Of a DNA stretch of 64,000 bases, positions 39,957 through 48,401 are shown one piece after another. The position numbers and the translations under genes are program-made. Within the stretch, counting starts at the first letter, position 1; each line of letters starts with the position of its first letter. The notes beneath the pieces were generated by a model. It had not been told where the DNA came from. It made no database searches and saw only the letters and a list, made by a program, of their open reading frames with translations. Source of the stretch: Desulfobulbus rhabdoformis (GTDB lineage: Bacteria; Desulfobacterota; Desulfobulbia; Desulfobulbales; Desulfobulbaceae). Location of the stretch: the NCBI RefSeq assembly GCF_016919065.1, contig NZ_JAFFQA010000001.1, positions 179,070 to 243,069 of the forward strand, written 5' to 3'.

Positions 39957-40721
39957 ATGACACCAGAGGTTTTAACCAAACTGCTGACCGACATACGGGA
40001 TGGAAACGTCTCGGTTGAGCACGGAATTGAACAACTGCGGGATTTCCCGTTTTGGGATTTGGGGCACACAAAATTTGATGTGCATCGCCCCTTACGAAAC
40101 GGATTTCCCGAGGTCGTTTATGGAGAAGGAAAAACTCCGGAGCAGATCAGCGATATATTTTCTGCCTTGGAAAAGGGGGGCAATATCCTCGCCACGCGTG
40201 TTTCTCTAGAGAAAGCCACGCAGGTGCAGTCCGTCTGTCCTGAGGCTCGGTACAATACTCTGGGGCGCACTTTAACCCTGGTGAAAGAACCGATTCATTT
40301 TCAGGAGGGTGAAATAGCCATAGTCACAGCAGGAACCTCGGATCTGCCCGTGGCTGAAGAGGCGCGCGCCACCTGCGAAATGCTGGGGAGTCGGGCTACG
40401 GTTATCTCCGATGTGGGAGTGGCCGGGCTGCATCGTCTCCTAAATCACCTCCCAATGTTGCGTAAGGCTCGAGTGATCATTGTCGTTGCCGGTATGGAGG
40501 GAGCTCTGGCCAGCGTTATTGGGGGACTTGTTGCGCAACCCATCGTGGCGGTGCCGACCTCCGTTGGCTATGGTGCCTCCCTGTCAGGCCTCTCGGCCCT
40601 GCTGGGGATGCTCACCTCCTGCGCAAGTGGTGTGACCGTCGTCAACATAGACAACGGGTTCGGTGCAGCCTGCGCAGCCTGTAAGATCAACAATTTATGC
40701 GGAGATTCCGCTAGAAGTTAA
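39957..40721 (+). CDS. larB: LarB, NaAD carboxylase/hydrolase
   Basis: 254 residues. N-terminal LTDIRDGNVSVEHGIEQLRD, then FDVHRPLRNGFPEVVYGEGKT, then a PurE-like half (IAIVTAGTSDLPVAEEARAT, IVVAGMEGALASVIGGLV, VAVPTSVGYGASLSGLSALL, VNIDNGFGAACAA). LarB carboxylates the pyridinium ring of nicotinic acid adenine dinucleotide and splits off AMP, the first step of the pincer cofactor. The motifs and length match; no larA racemase occurs in the window. Confidence 0.95.
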   Translation: MTPEVLTKLLTDIRDGNVSVEHGIEQLRDFPFWDLGHTKFDVHRPLRNGFPEVVYGEGKTPEQISDIFSALEKGGNILATRVSLEKATQVQSVCPEARYNTLGRTLTLVKEPIHFQEGEIAIVTAGTSDLPVAEEARATCEMLGSRATVISDVGVAGLHRLLNHLPMLRKARVIIVVAGMEGALASVIGGLVAQPIVAVPTSVGYGASLSGLSALLGMLTSCASGVTVVNIDNGFGAACAACKINNLCGDSARS

Positions 40722-40802
40722 TTTTTCTCGCCCAGACCGACCGGCTCAGTACACTGGACATGCGTATTTGAGCCTCCTGCTCTTAGACTTTTCTGAAACA
40801 TC

Positions 40803-40849
40803 CCTGTGAAGCGCCTCAGCAAAACTTGCGGCCTGGAGTGCTTCACAGG
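40803..40849. terminator. Hairpin between larB and the convergent DUF364 gene
   Basis: CCTGTGAAGC pairs perfectly with GCTTCACAGG across a 27-base loop, in the 186-base convergent gap. No T-run in either direction; possible bidirectional end. Confidence 0.45.
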
Positions 40850-40907
40850 TGGTGAGAGAGGTGATAGTGATAGGGGAAATTTTTGACGAATTACCCCACG
40901 TCGCTGG

Positions 40908-41753
40908 TTAACGGTGGTCAATGACCAGGCGTTCGGCCGATTTCCCATAAAAATGATAGCCGGAACCCGCCTCGGCCAAGGTGGCCAGCAACAGATCGGC
41001 ATCGGTCACCATGATGCCGCCAATGGCCTTAATACCTCTGGAAAAAAAACTCTCTGGCAGCATGCTTGCCGTAGGTCCGACCAGAATGGCCTCTGCCCCC
41101 TTCTTCATACTGGCCAGGATCCCCTCCAGGGTATTGGTTAACAAGGTTGTGCCGGTTATGATGACCAAATCGGCCTTGGCGAGGCAGTCACTGGCCTTTT
41201 CCGGTGGACAGTAATATTGCATCTCTTCCTGTTTGAGCGTACGCGGATCCATCTCCAGAATATGGAAAGGATTGTGCTGCTGTTTCAGCATCTTGATGTA
41301 CGGAACCAAGGCACCGACAATAACAACCTCGGCATCGGTGGGAATGGTGGCCTCATCAACAGGGTCTACTCCCAGCCTGATCTCGTAGTCCTGCGGAGGC
41401 TGCTTGTGCCAACAGGTTGCCGACAGGGCATTCAATACGGCAATACTTAAGGCTCGTTGCAGCGGCCCCCCGGTCGAGAGCCGGTTCATATACGCCATAA
41501 CCGATTCGCCGGCCAATTTACCCGAGTGTGGCATGGCGCGGGCCGAACTCGGACAGCAGACCGCCTCAGGAATTGCCTTTATCGGTGTAAAACAAATGCC
41601 GCCCATACCGTTGGACAACTTGACGCCGCTGAAAAATATTCCGACCACTGCCCGTTCCACGGTGAGGGTCTCAAGTTCGGTTCCAAGAATATTACCTAAC
41701 CGCGTCACGGTTTCCTGTAAGATTGCATCTTTCATTTGTAGCGCTGTTGTCAT
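40908..41753 (-). CDS. DUF364/DUF4213 putative heavy-metal chelation protein
   Basis: About 281 residues from ATG 41753, with AGGAG 9 bases before; a start at 41777 would read through that site. N-terminal DUF4213-like part (VGIFFSGVKLSNGMGGICFT), then DUF364: VVIVGALVPYIKMLKQQHNP, ILEMDPRTLKQEEMQYYCPP, ADLVIITGTTLLTNTLEGIL, VGPTASMLPESFFSRGIKAI. The described family member from Desulfitobacterium has an enolase-N-like and a Rossmann-like half with a proposed metal-chelating site. It immediately follows an O-methyltransferase and a MoeA gene, an arrangement that points to metal or metallophore handling. Confidence 0.85.
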   Translation of the reverse strand: MTTALQMKDAILQETVTRLGNILGTELETLTVERAVVGIFFSGVKLSNGMGGICFTPIKAIPEAVCCPSSARAMPHSGKLAGESVMAYMNRLSTGGPLQRALSIAVLNALSATCWHKQPPQDYEIRLGVDPVDEATIPTDAEVVIVGALVPYIKMLKQQHNPFHILEMDPRTLKQEEMQYYCPPEKASDCLAKADLVIITGTTLLTNTLEGILASMKKGAEAILVGPTASMLPESFFSRGIKAIGGIMVTDADLLLATLAEAGSGYHFYGKSAERLVIDHR

Positions 41754-41777
41754 TTTTTTCTGCTCCTCTTTCCCCAT

Positions 41778-42875
41778 TTAGCAACAACAGGAACAGCTTT
41801 GTGGCTGTTCTTGCACACCTTTCTTGTCATCTGTGCGAACGGCCATGATCAGTCGCGACGGGCCGAAGTGTGTGGGCACGATCTGCATTGCCAGTGGATT
41901 CATGCCGTTGGCAGCGAGGAGTTTATGAAATTCTTCCTCATGACAGAGCGGATGGCCGAAACTCTGCAGGGCTTTCGCCAGCTCGGTGACGGAGTCCTTT
42001 TCCGGGACACAGCCTTTGGCACAGAACCAGTGATTGGTCACCAATAATCCGCCAGGGTTAAGGCATTGACGAACCATTGCGAAGATGGGTTCGAGATTCT
42101 TGCGAAACTTGTATAGCAGGTGAGAGATCAGGACGATATCGTAGCCCTGTCCAAAATTTCCGGCGCAGATATCGCCTTCCATCAGGCTGCATCTGCCTTC
42201 CAGGTGGAAGTTCTCTATATTACGCGCCGTTACCTCAAGCACGTTTGGTCGATCAAGAATCGTGGCCTGAAGAGCATGATTCTCCTGACACAAGGCGATT
42301 GAGTACAGACCGTGTCCGCCGCCGATATCGAGCATCTTCCGAGCCGAGGCAAAGCCCTCCCAGTCTGCTATTTTTTCGACGACCGCCTGTAATTCGCCAC
42401 GTACGGCACGCTGGCCGAGGCCATCGATAAATGAGGCAGTGGGGCCATTACCGCCGGTTCCTGATTTCTTCGGTTCTGTTCGCTGCAAGGCGGTGACCAA
42501 GTCGGTCCAGTGCGAATGCTGCCTGATATTGTGAAGCCATTCTCCCTGATAAAGCGGGCTGGTGGTCAGGAGAAAATCTTCAGCAATACTGCTGTTGCTA
42601 TAAAAATCATTGTCCTGAAGTAACAGTCCCATATCCTCCAGGCAGGAGAGCAGGGGCCTGAGCAACATGCCCAGGATTCCACACCCTTCGGCTATTTCTT
42701 TTCGCTCACAGGGGCCGTGTTCAGCAAGAAAGGCAAATATGCCTAGGTCCATGGCCGCTTCCAAAATGGTGAATTGTTGAAAGCCCGCTGCGAATCGATT
42801 TAATGTTTCGATGCCTGGCGGCACCTGCAGATGCATCAAATGCTGTTGCGCCTCACTCATTGTCTGTTTCTTCAT
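41778..42875 (-). CDS. O-methyltransferase (winged helix + class I) with CSCCC tail
   Basis: About 365 residues from ATG 42875 (GAGGGTGG upstream). Residues ~15-100 form a winged-helix dimerisation domain (FTILEAAMDLGIFAFLAEHG, 'LLRPLLSCLEDMGLL'). The SAM core is MLDIGGGHGLYSIALC, ATILDRPNVLEVTARNIE, GDICAGNFGQGYDIVLISHL and PGGLLVTNHWF. The last residues are SCSCCC, a short Cys tail that probably binds metal and is not usual in this family. Hydroxyneurosporene/CrtF-like and other small-molecule O-methyltransferases share the layout. Next to DUF364 it may methylate a metallophore or metal-bound ligand; the substrate is unknown. Confidence 0.88.
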   Translation of the reverse strand: MKKQTMSEAQQHLMHLQVPPGIETLNRFAAGFQQFTILEAAMDLGIFAFLAEHGPCERKEIAEGCGILGMLLRPLLSCLEDMGLLLQDNDFYSNSSIAEDFLLTTSPLYQGEWLHNIRQHSHWTDLVTALQRTEPKKSGTGGNGPTASFIDGLGQRAVRGELQAVVEKIADWEGFASARKMLDIGGGHGLYSIALCQENHALQATILDRPNVLEVTARNIENFHLEGRCSLMEGDICAGNFGQGYDIVLISHLLYKFRKNLEPIFAMVRQCLNPGGLLVTNHWFCAKGCVPEKDSVTELAKALQSFGHPLCHEEEFHKLLAANGMNPLAMQIVPTHFGPSRLIMAVRTDDKKGVQEQPQSCSCCC

Positions 42876-42932
42876 AACCACCCTCATGGAAAAGATAAAA
42901 AATATAAAAAAAACAAGGTGTTGTTAAGTTAT

Positions 42933-42950
42933 CGCGTTGATATCAACACG
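42933..42950. promoter_or_regulatory. Palindrome CGCGTTGATATCAACACG upstream of the methyltransferase
   Basis: GTTGATATCAAC is a perfect 12-base palindrome, flanked by one more near-matching pair (CG/CG). It lies between the MoeA stop and the methyltransferase start. Confidence 0.4.
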
Positions 42951-42967
42951 ATGGTATCCTTCGTTTT

Positions 42968-44242
42968 TTACTGATTCAGCCACCCGTCAAAAGGCAGCAC
43001 TTCAATGGTGTCACCTGCCTGCAGCGGACTGTTCCCGGGGACGACCGTGATCGCATTGGCATTGGCCACGGAGGCAAGATCTCCCATTGGGGCCCCCATG
43101 TTGAGATCGACGCTATAGCCAGTATCAGAGGTCTGTAGCTTGGACCAACGGGCAAAAGGAAAAGGCATCCTCTTGGGGATGTCCTTGGACACCGCAGCAG
43201 CTATGGTCGGGTGCTCAAGCTGGCTCAGTCCGCGCATCTTCAAGAGAGCCGGACGCAGCAAGGTTTCCAGATTAACCAGGCAACCGACCGGCGGACCGGA
43301 CAGAGAAAAGACCGGGATGGAAACGGAACGACCGGTCTGTGCAACCGGTCGTTTCAGTATGGCAAAGGCCACTGAGGCACCTGGTCCCATCTTGACGCGT
43401 GAAAAAACAATGTGACCGTGTTTGGCCAGAACCAGCCGCACCAGATCGTAATCTCCCTTGGAGACGCCGCCGCTCGTGATAATGGCATCGACATCAAGCG
43501 CACGTTCAAGTTTGGCCTCCAGCGACCCCTCTTTGTCGCGTGCAATTCCCAGCGGCTTGGCAATACCGCCGTACTGTTGCACATAGGCAACAATCGCCGG
43601 TCCGTTGCTGTTGTACACCTTGCCCACCGTGAGTGGTCGTCCTGGCTGCATCAGTTCATCGCCTGTTGGAATGATGGCAATGACCGGTCGCCTAATTACC
43701 CGCACTTGGGTGAGACCTATGGATGCAAGGGCGGAAATCTGGTGCGGAGCGATGAGTGTGCCTTTTGCCAGCAGGAGATCACCCTCCTTGATTGCGCTTC
43801 CCTCCGGCCGGATGCCCTCGCCGACTTTGGCACTCTTGAAAATTTTAACCTTTTTGGGCTTATTGAGATTTGGGCCGTTTTTATCAGTAGGCTCGTCGGT
43901 ATCCTCAAAACGGATCACGCAATCCGCACCTTTGGGGAGCACCGCACCTGTCATTATGCGAATCGCTGATTTCGGTTTGAGCGCCTTTCTCGCCGGACAA
44001 CCTGCTCTGGATGTCCCGCGAATATGTAACGCCACTGGGTTGTCCGCTGTGGCTTCGGCAACGTCTTCAGCACGCAGGGCATAACCATCCGGCATACCCG
44101 TTGGAGCCATCGGTAAGGTAAGCGGCGAATAGATATCCTCTGCCAGCACATAGCCCAGGCACTGCGACAAGGGGCGAGTTTCCGCACTCATTATCGCTAC
44201 ATTTTCCATGATCAGCTGTACTGCATCATCTAACATCATCAT
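42968..44242 (-). CDS. moeA: MoeA-like molybdopterin molybdotransferase
   Basis: About 424 residues from ATG 44242 (GAGGGCAAAACA before it). Core motifs: PTGMPDGYALRAED, IRIMTGAVLPKGADCVIRFE, AIIPTGDELMQPGRPL, the MoeA/MogA-like TSGGVSKGDYDLVRLVL, KMGPGASVAFAILKRP and SGPPVGCLVNLETL. MoeA inserts molybdate (or tungstate) into molybdopterin-AMP. This copy lies in a metal-uptake operon and not with other moa genes, so it may be a dedicated paralogue. The usual NPVS motif appears as SGPPVGCLVNLE. Confidence 0.9.
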   Translation of the reverse strand: MMMLDDAVQLIMENVAIMSAETRPLSQCLGYVLAEDIYSPLTLPMAPTGMPDGYALRAEDVAEATADNPVALHIRGTSRAGCPARKALKPKSAIRIMTGAVLPKGADCVIRFEDTDEPTDKNGPNLNKPKKVKIFKSAKVGEGIRPEGSAIKEGDLLLAKGTLIAPHQISALASIGLTQVRVIRRPVIAIIPTGDELMQPGRPLTVGKVYNSNGPAIVAYVQQYGGIAKPLGIARDKEGSLEAKLERALDVDAIITSGGVSKGDYDLVRLVLAKHGHIVFSRVKMGPGASVAFAILKRPVAQTGRSVSIPVFSLSGPPVGCLVNLETLLRPALLKMRGLSQLEHPTIAAAVSKDIPKRMPFPFARWSKLQTSDTGYSVDLNMGAPMGDLASVANANAITVVPGNSPLQAGDTIEVLPFDGWLNQ

Positions 44243-44290
44243 TGTTTTGCCCTCATTGACACTGTTGCTCCGCACTGGCTGCGGAACCGG

Positions 44291-45367
44291 TTATTCTGCA
44301 AACGATGCGTATTCCGCATCGGTCAAATTGTATTGATAGAATGTGCGATAAAATTCCTTGGTTTCCCGTTTCAAATCCAGATCGGCAAACAGGTCGGGAT
44401 AGAGGATCTGCGAAAGCCATAAAATGCCCAGAATCGCCTCGGGCGATGGTCTGTCCCACCAGAATGCACCGATGGGGCAATAGTGGAGTGCATCGTTTTG
44501 CACAGCTTTTAGTGCCGTCAGTTTACGAAGGTCGTTCATTCTGTCTCCCGACGAACCGATCTTTTTGATGCCTGTTACGATCACGTCTGGATTCCACAAC
44601 ATCAGTTGTTCCGCGGTTACGATCCCACTTTGCCGCATGGCGGTGGAAACATTTTTGCCCCCGGCAGCGCTGATGAAGCTTTCGCCCCAACCGATACTGC
44701 CCTCAGTTTTCAGGGGCGATCCTGCGGAGCAGTAATAGACTGTTTTTCGCCTGTCCCTCGCCAGATGCGCCGTCCGTTTCTGGATCAGATCAAGCCGTGC
44801 TCGCCAAAAAGCGACCAGTTCACCAGCCCGGTCTTGCGCGCCCAGCACCTCGCCCATCATGGCGAATTCCTTGAGCAGCAACTCGACATTGGTCCAGCCG
44901 GTGCCAACCGTTACCACCGGCATCCCCAGTTTTTGTATCCTTTTGTTCGTCCTTGCCGAGACAATGCTCGCCACCACCAGATCGGGCTTGAGGGACATGG
45001 CGAACTCGATATTGACGTTGTCAAACGATCCCGCGTCGGGCATGTCCGTAAGTTGCGGATACATGGCCAGCAAAAGAGGAAATCGATGCATCGAAGGGTG
45101 GCCTACAATACGTTGCGCACCCCCCAAAATGGCTATCTCGTGACTCGCCCCACCGTAGCAAGTCACGAGAATTCTGTTCCTATGCAGTGGTAAGAGGACT
45201 TCTGTTCCACTGCGATCAATGACTTTGTCCACTGGTGTTGTATGCGCCGGGAGCGCATTGGTGGCAAACAGCATCAGGCCCAGAACCAAGGTCCAAAGGA
45301 ATAGCTTGCTATTGCTGGGAAAAAAAACTCTCCAGTCGTTTGTCGTTGTCATGTGCAAAGTACTCAC
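44291..45367 (-). CDS. ABC-type metal/cofactor-binding periplasmic protein (BtuF/FecB-like)
   Basis: 358 residues from a GTG overlapping the receptor stop; ATG 45352 is an alternative. Signal-anchor helix (LFLWTLVLGLMLFATNALPA) then a helical-backbone class III binding fold: DRSGTEVLLPLHRNRILVTC, MSLKPDLVVASIVSARTNKR, KLGMPVVTVGTGWTNVELLL, GWGESFISAAGGKNVS and LWNPDVIVTGIKKIG. It binds corrinoids, haem, siderophores or other chelates. No FecCD permease or ATPase is adjacent, so it may use a remote transporter or act as a sensor. Confidence 0.9.
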   Translation of the reverse strand: MSTLHMTTTNDWRVFFPSNSKLFLWTLVLGLMLFATNALPAHTTPVDKVIDRSGTEVLLPLHRNRILVTCYGGASHEIAILGGAQRIVGHPSMHRFPLLLAMYPQLTDMPDAGSFDNVNIEFAMSLKPDLVVASIVSARTNKRIQKLGMPVVTVGTGWTNVELLLKEFAMMGEVLGAQDRAGELVAFWRARLDLIQKRTAHLARDRRKTVYYCSAGSPLKTEGSIGWGESFISAAGGKNVSTAMRQSGIVTAEQLMLWNPDVIVTGIKKIGSSGDRMNDLRKLTALKAVQNDALHYCPIGAFWWDRPSPEAILGILWLSQILYPDLFADLDLKRETKEFYRTFYQYNLTDAEYASFAE

Positions 45368-47652
45368 AATTCAAACTGAAGCATGGCGAACACGGTTCTT
45401 GGGGCGCCGACAGTAAACGAGAGGCCGGAAATCTCTGTGGTCTGGTCGCCGGCCGAAGACTTGGCAACGTATTCCTTGTCCAGGAGATTGGTTGCTGCCA
45501 GTTTCAGGGTGATGTTACGATTTTCCCGTTCAACCAGTTTCCAGGCAATGTCCAGATCGACCAGATAGAAGTCATCCATATCGTACTTGTTCTCGACATC
45601 GGCATACCGCGGCCCCAAATATCGTACCCGCGGACAGATGGAAAAATCGCCGATTTCCCAAAGCAGTGACATATTGGCCATGAATTCGGGAACCTCAGGG
45701 ATCTGATTTCCCTCGGCGTTGATCGTTGTGATCCCGTCCGCCGCGACAAAATCCTCGGTAAACTCACTGCGGTTATAAGTCAGGGCAAGATTGGCCTTGA
45801 GCCTTTCGTTGATTTGGTAGGCAAGGGCCATTTCGATGCCGTAGGACTGTGACTTACCGGCATTTTGGGTGTAGGCTTCTCCGAGATCGGTATCATAGTA
45901 GGTGCCTGCCGTATTCTTGGTCTTTGAATAGAACAAGGTCGTGTCCCAGGTGAATTGCCCCAAATCATATTTGATGCCGAAATCGAAATTATCCGATTCC
46001 TCGGGCTTGATCATCCTGCTCCACATGTCCTGCAACTCGGCCTCAGTCTTGCCTTTTTTGTAGTAACTGAGAAGCCTGCTGCCGACGCTGTACTGCGGCG
46101 TGTTGTAGTTTCTGCCATAGGCGGCATCCAGGGACAGGGTATCGCTTAAGCGATAGTTGCCGCCTATTTTAGGGAGAAACACCCCATAGGTATCTCCGTC
46201 CACACGGAAATATTCGCTGGTGGCTTGGGCGAGTGCCTGGTTGTAGCTGACATCGCCAATCCCCGTGGCGTCATAGAAGGTAAGACTCGGCGTGGTCAGC
46301 CAGAGGTAGCGGATGCCTGCATTGAGGCTGAAACGATCGAAGTGAAATTCCGAACCGAAGTAAGGGCTGTTGAAATGGCTGTTATCCCGCACTCCCACCA
46401 GACGTTCCCAAGCTTTGAAGGAGAGCGAACCATCGCTATTGATAGTCCGTGTTTTGCGGGAAGTAGGAGGTCCTGGAGGTTCGTCCTCGCCGTACCAGTA
46501 GCCGAGTTTGATATCGGCAATGCCTACGGTCTGTTCATATTCGAGCACACCCCCGAAGGTTTCATGTTCGACCAACCAATCGGTCACTGTCGTTCCGCTC
46601 CCGGAATAGCTATTCCCTTCGTCATGCAAGTAATAGGGCTTGAAGGTCAGGACCCCATCGCCCAACAGAGATACAGGTGTCTGGAGCTTGCCGATGAGGG
46701 TCCAGGTTGTGAAATCGGAGTAGTTAAAGCCGTAGTAGGCAGAGTCCTGCGAAGGAATTCCGGTTATGGTTTCGTTGTAGTCGTAGGTATAATATTGAGA
46801 TAAATTCTGGGACTGGGCATAGGTCAACGACCTGTAGTTGTAGCTTTTTTGCTTGTTATAGACGCCGTCGATGCTCCACTTAACCGTGTGATCATCAGGG
46901 CTTGCCAGGCCAAAGGCTCCGTTTTCCCTCCCATCCGGCGCGTCACCGGCCCCTTTCCATTTTTCTGCATCGGTATACGATCCAGAGACGAAAAGCTTGG
47001 CAATATCTTTGATGGTGCCGGTATCGACCCGGAGGAAACTGCGCTGAAAATCCTCTGTGCCAAAGGACTGTTGAACAAGTAATCCCGCCATTTCCTTCGG
47101 TTGAAGGATATGCATGTCGACCATGCCGTTATCGCTACCGTAGCCCAGCCCGCTGTCCACGTCGATCGCACCTTTTTCAACCGTGATCGATTCGAGATTC
47201 TCCAAATCCATCAAGGTACTCAGACCACCGCCAGGCCCAATCCCCTTGAGCGGCAACCCTTCCAAGGTCTCGCCAATGTTCCTGTCCGCCTTGCCTCTGA
47301 TACGGTGGGAGAGCGACATGCCGTAGGCGTCGCCACTTCTGATGTCGACACCGGGCAACATTGAAATGGCTGCATAGGGATTCAATTGTGCTGCTCCGCC
47401 ATATATCTCGAGGCCATCTTTGTCCACAACATTGGGATCTGCCATGATGATTTGGTCCTCAATCCACAATGAAGGCAGCGTCACGGTATCGACGTCAAGG
47501 GACTGCTGTTTTTCTTTTTCCAAATTTAAAGTTTCGCTGCCCTCCGTTGTGTTGCTTTCGGCCAGAATATCCTGACAGGAAACCGCCAGCGTGCCGGAAC
47601 AAACCATCATGGCAACCGTGGCCGTCCTCAAATGTTGCATCTTTTCTCTCAT
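45364..47652 (-). CDS. TonB-dependent outer-membrane receptor
   Basis: 762 residues. Signal peptide region, then a plug (~55-180: NPYAAISMLPGVDIRSGDAY, GETLEGLPLKGIGPGGGLST, LESITVEKGAIDVDSGLGYG) and a ~570-residue 22-strand barrel. The C-terminus (GAPRTVFAMLQFEL) ends in an aromatic/hydrophobic pattern normal for outer-membrane insertion. It imports a chelated metal or cofactor; ligand not readable. A clear TonB box is not certain (LDVDTVTLPSLW is a candidate). TonB/ExbBD genes are not in the window. The start could also be ATG 47640. Confidence 0.94.
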   Translation of the reverse strand: MREKMQHLRTATVAMMVCSGTLAVSCQDILAESNTTEGSETLNLEKEKQQSLDVDTVTLPSLWIEDQIIMADPNVVDKDGLEIYGGAAQLNPYAAISMLPGVDIRSGDAYGMSLSHRIRGKADRNIGETLEGLPLKGIGPGGGLSTLMDLENLESITVEKGAIDVDSGLGYGSDNGMVDMHILQPKEMAGLLVQQSFGTEDFQRSFLRVDTGTIKDIAKLFVSGSYTDAEKWKGAGDAPDGRENGAFGLASPDDHTVKWSIDGVYNKQKSYNYRSLTYAQSQNLSQYYTYDYNETITGIPSQDSAYYGFNYSDFTTWTLIGKLQTPVSLLGDGVLTFKPYYLHDEGNSYSGSGTTVTDWLVEHETFGGVLEYEQTVGIADIKLGYWYGEDEPPGPPTSRKTRTINSDGSLSFKAWERLVGVRDNSHFNSPYFGSEFHFDRFSLNAGIRYLWLTTPSLTFYDATGIGDVSYNQALAQATSEYFRVDGDTYGVFLPKIGGNYRLSDTLSLDAAYGRNYNTPQYSVGSRLLSYYKKGKTEAELQDMWSRMIKPEESDNFDFGIKYDLGQFTWDTTLFYSKTKNTAGTYYDTDLGEAYTQNAGKSQSYGIEMALAYQINERLKANLALTYNRSEFTEDFVAADGITTINAEGNQIPEVPEFMANMSLLWEIGDFSICPRVRYLGPRYADVENKYDMDDFYLVDLDIAWKLVERENRNITLKLAATNLLDKEYVAKSSAGDQTTEISGLSFTVGAPRTVFAMLQFEL

Positions 47653-47766
47653 TCGTCCTACTCTTGGTGAAGTTTTTTATTATACTGAAAATCGCTATTT
47701 TTAAAATGAATAACGCCGAGTAAAAAAAAGCACATGGAATGCCATATCCAGCAAGCAGTAGCGCCG

Positions 47767-47789
47767 CGTTGTTCTTTTCAGGGATAACG
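47767..47789 (-). promoter_or_regulatory. Operator-like element CGTTAT...ACAACG (copy 1)
   Basis: On the - strand it reads CGTTATCCCTG, then AAAAGAACAACG. It shares CGTTAT and AACAACG ends with the element at 47857 on the other strand; both precede the receptor gene. Confidence 0.35.
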
Positions 47790-47814
47790 TCTGGCAAAAT
47801 AGAGTACTTGGTGC

Positions 47815-47830
47815 GATCTCAAGTGAGATC
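47815..47830. promoter_or_regulatory. Palindrome GATCTC-AAGT-GAGATC
   Basis: A perfect 6-base inverted repeat with a 4-base centre, between the two CGTTAT...AACAACG elements upstream of the TonB receptor. Confidence 0.35.
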
Positions 47831-47856
47831 ATGACGTGGTTCATATCGAAGCGAGG

Positions 47857-47880
47857 CGTTATATATCACAAAAAACAACG
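47857..47880 (+). promoter_or_regulatory. Operator-like element CGTTATATA...AACAACG (copy 2)
   Basis: CGTTATATATCACAAAAAAC ending in AACG. The left half equals a ModE-type half-site (CGTTATAT). The remaining 47890-48388 holds a repeat fragment and no convincing gene. Confidence 0.35.
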
Positions 47881-48059
47881 CTTCTAAAGCAAAAACAAGA
47901 CCATGTGGAAGGTTGAGTTCTATTTATATAGGTTTATTCGGTAGATAAAAAAATCGAAGGAGGGGTTGCTGGCTCGAACAGAAAGCAAGTTTGCCGTTTT
48001 GTTGATGCATTTTTGTTGGCAATGAAACAATTACGTCTCTAGCTGTCGGTATTATTGTC

Positions 48060-48085
48060 GGGAATCTCGAATAACTGCTTTTTTC
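48060..48085. repeat. Fragment of the ~140-bp repeat
   Basis: GGGAATCTCGAATAACTGCT, then TTTTTCA: close to one end of the full copies (GGGAATCTTGAATAATTGCT). Confidence 0.5.
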
Positions 48086-48380
48086 AACTGAACTTCCGAT
48101 GTCCTCGGTTTTACCAGTTGGTACCCTATTTTTGAAGATTTCAGCACAACACAGAAATATCAAATTTCGTCAACCACTCAAAGTCAGGGAAAAGGATAAT
48201 TAAAGCGGAAATTCGAAATCTTAATGCGAGGGAATGTCGGCACGGCTAGCGGTTTTCCTGACGGGGAGTAAACAGGAGAGAAGGGGGGGCGTTCCACTCC
48301 TTTCCTGGGGGAAGGGAATTGCGTATTTTCTGCCAGGGGCTTTTTATTGGCAACTCACAGAGGAATTGCCCCTACCCCAA

Positions 48381-48401
48381 TGCCCCATTCAAAATGGGGC
48401 A
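48381..48401 (-). terminator. Stem-loop at the 3' end of the SMC-like gene
   Basis: TGCCCCATT pairs with AATGGGGCA around CAA, overlapping the last codons and stop of the gene at 48389. No T-run. Confidence 0.4.

Noticed and set aside
47653..47760. Cobalamin riboswitch before the TonB receptor
   Set aside because: None of the conserved B12-box sequence is seen.
47924..48163. 79-residue - strand frame before the SMC-like gene
   Set aside because: It spans a repeat fragment and lacks a ribosome binding site.
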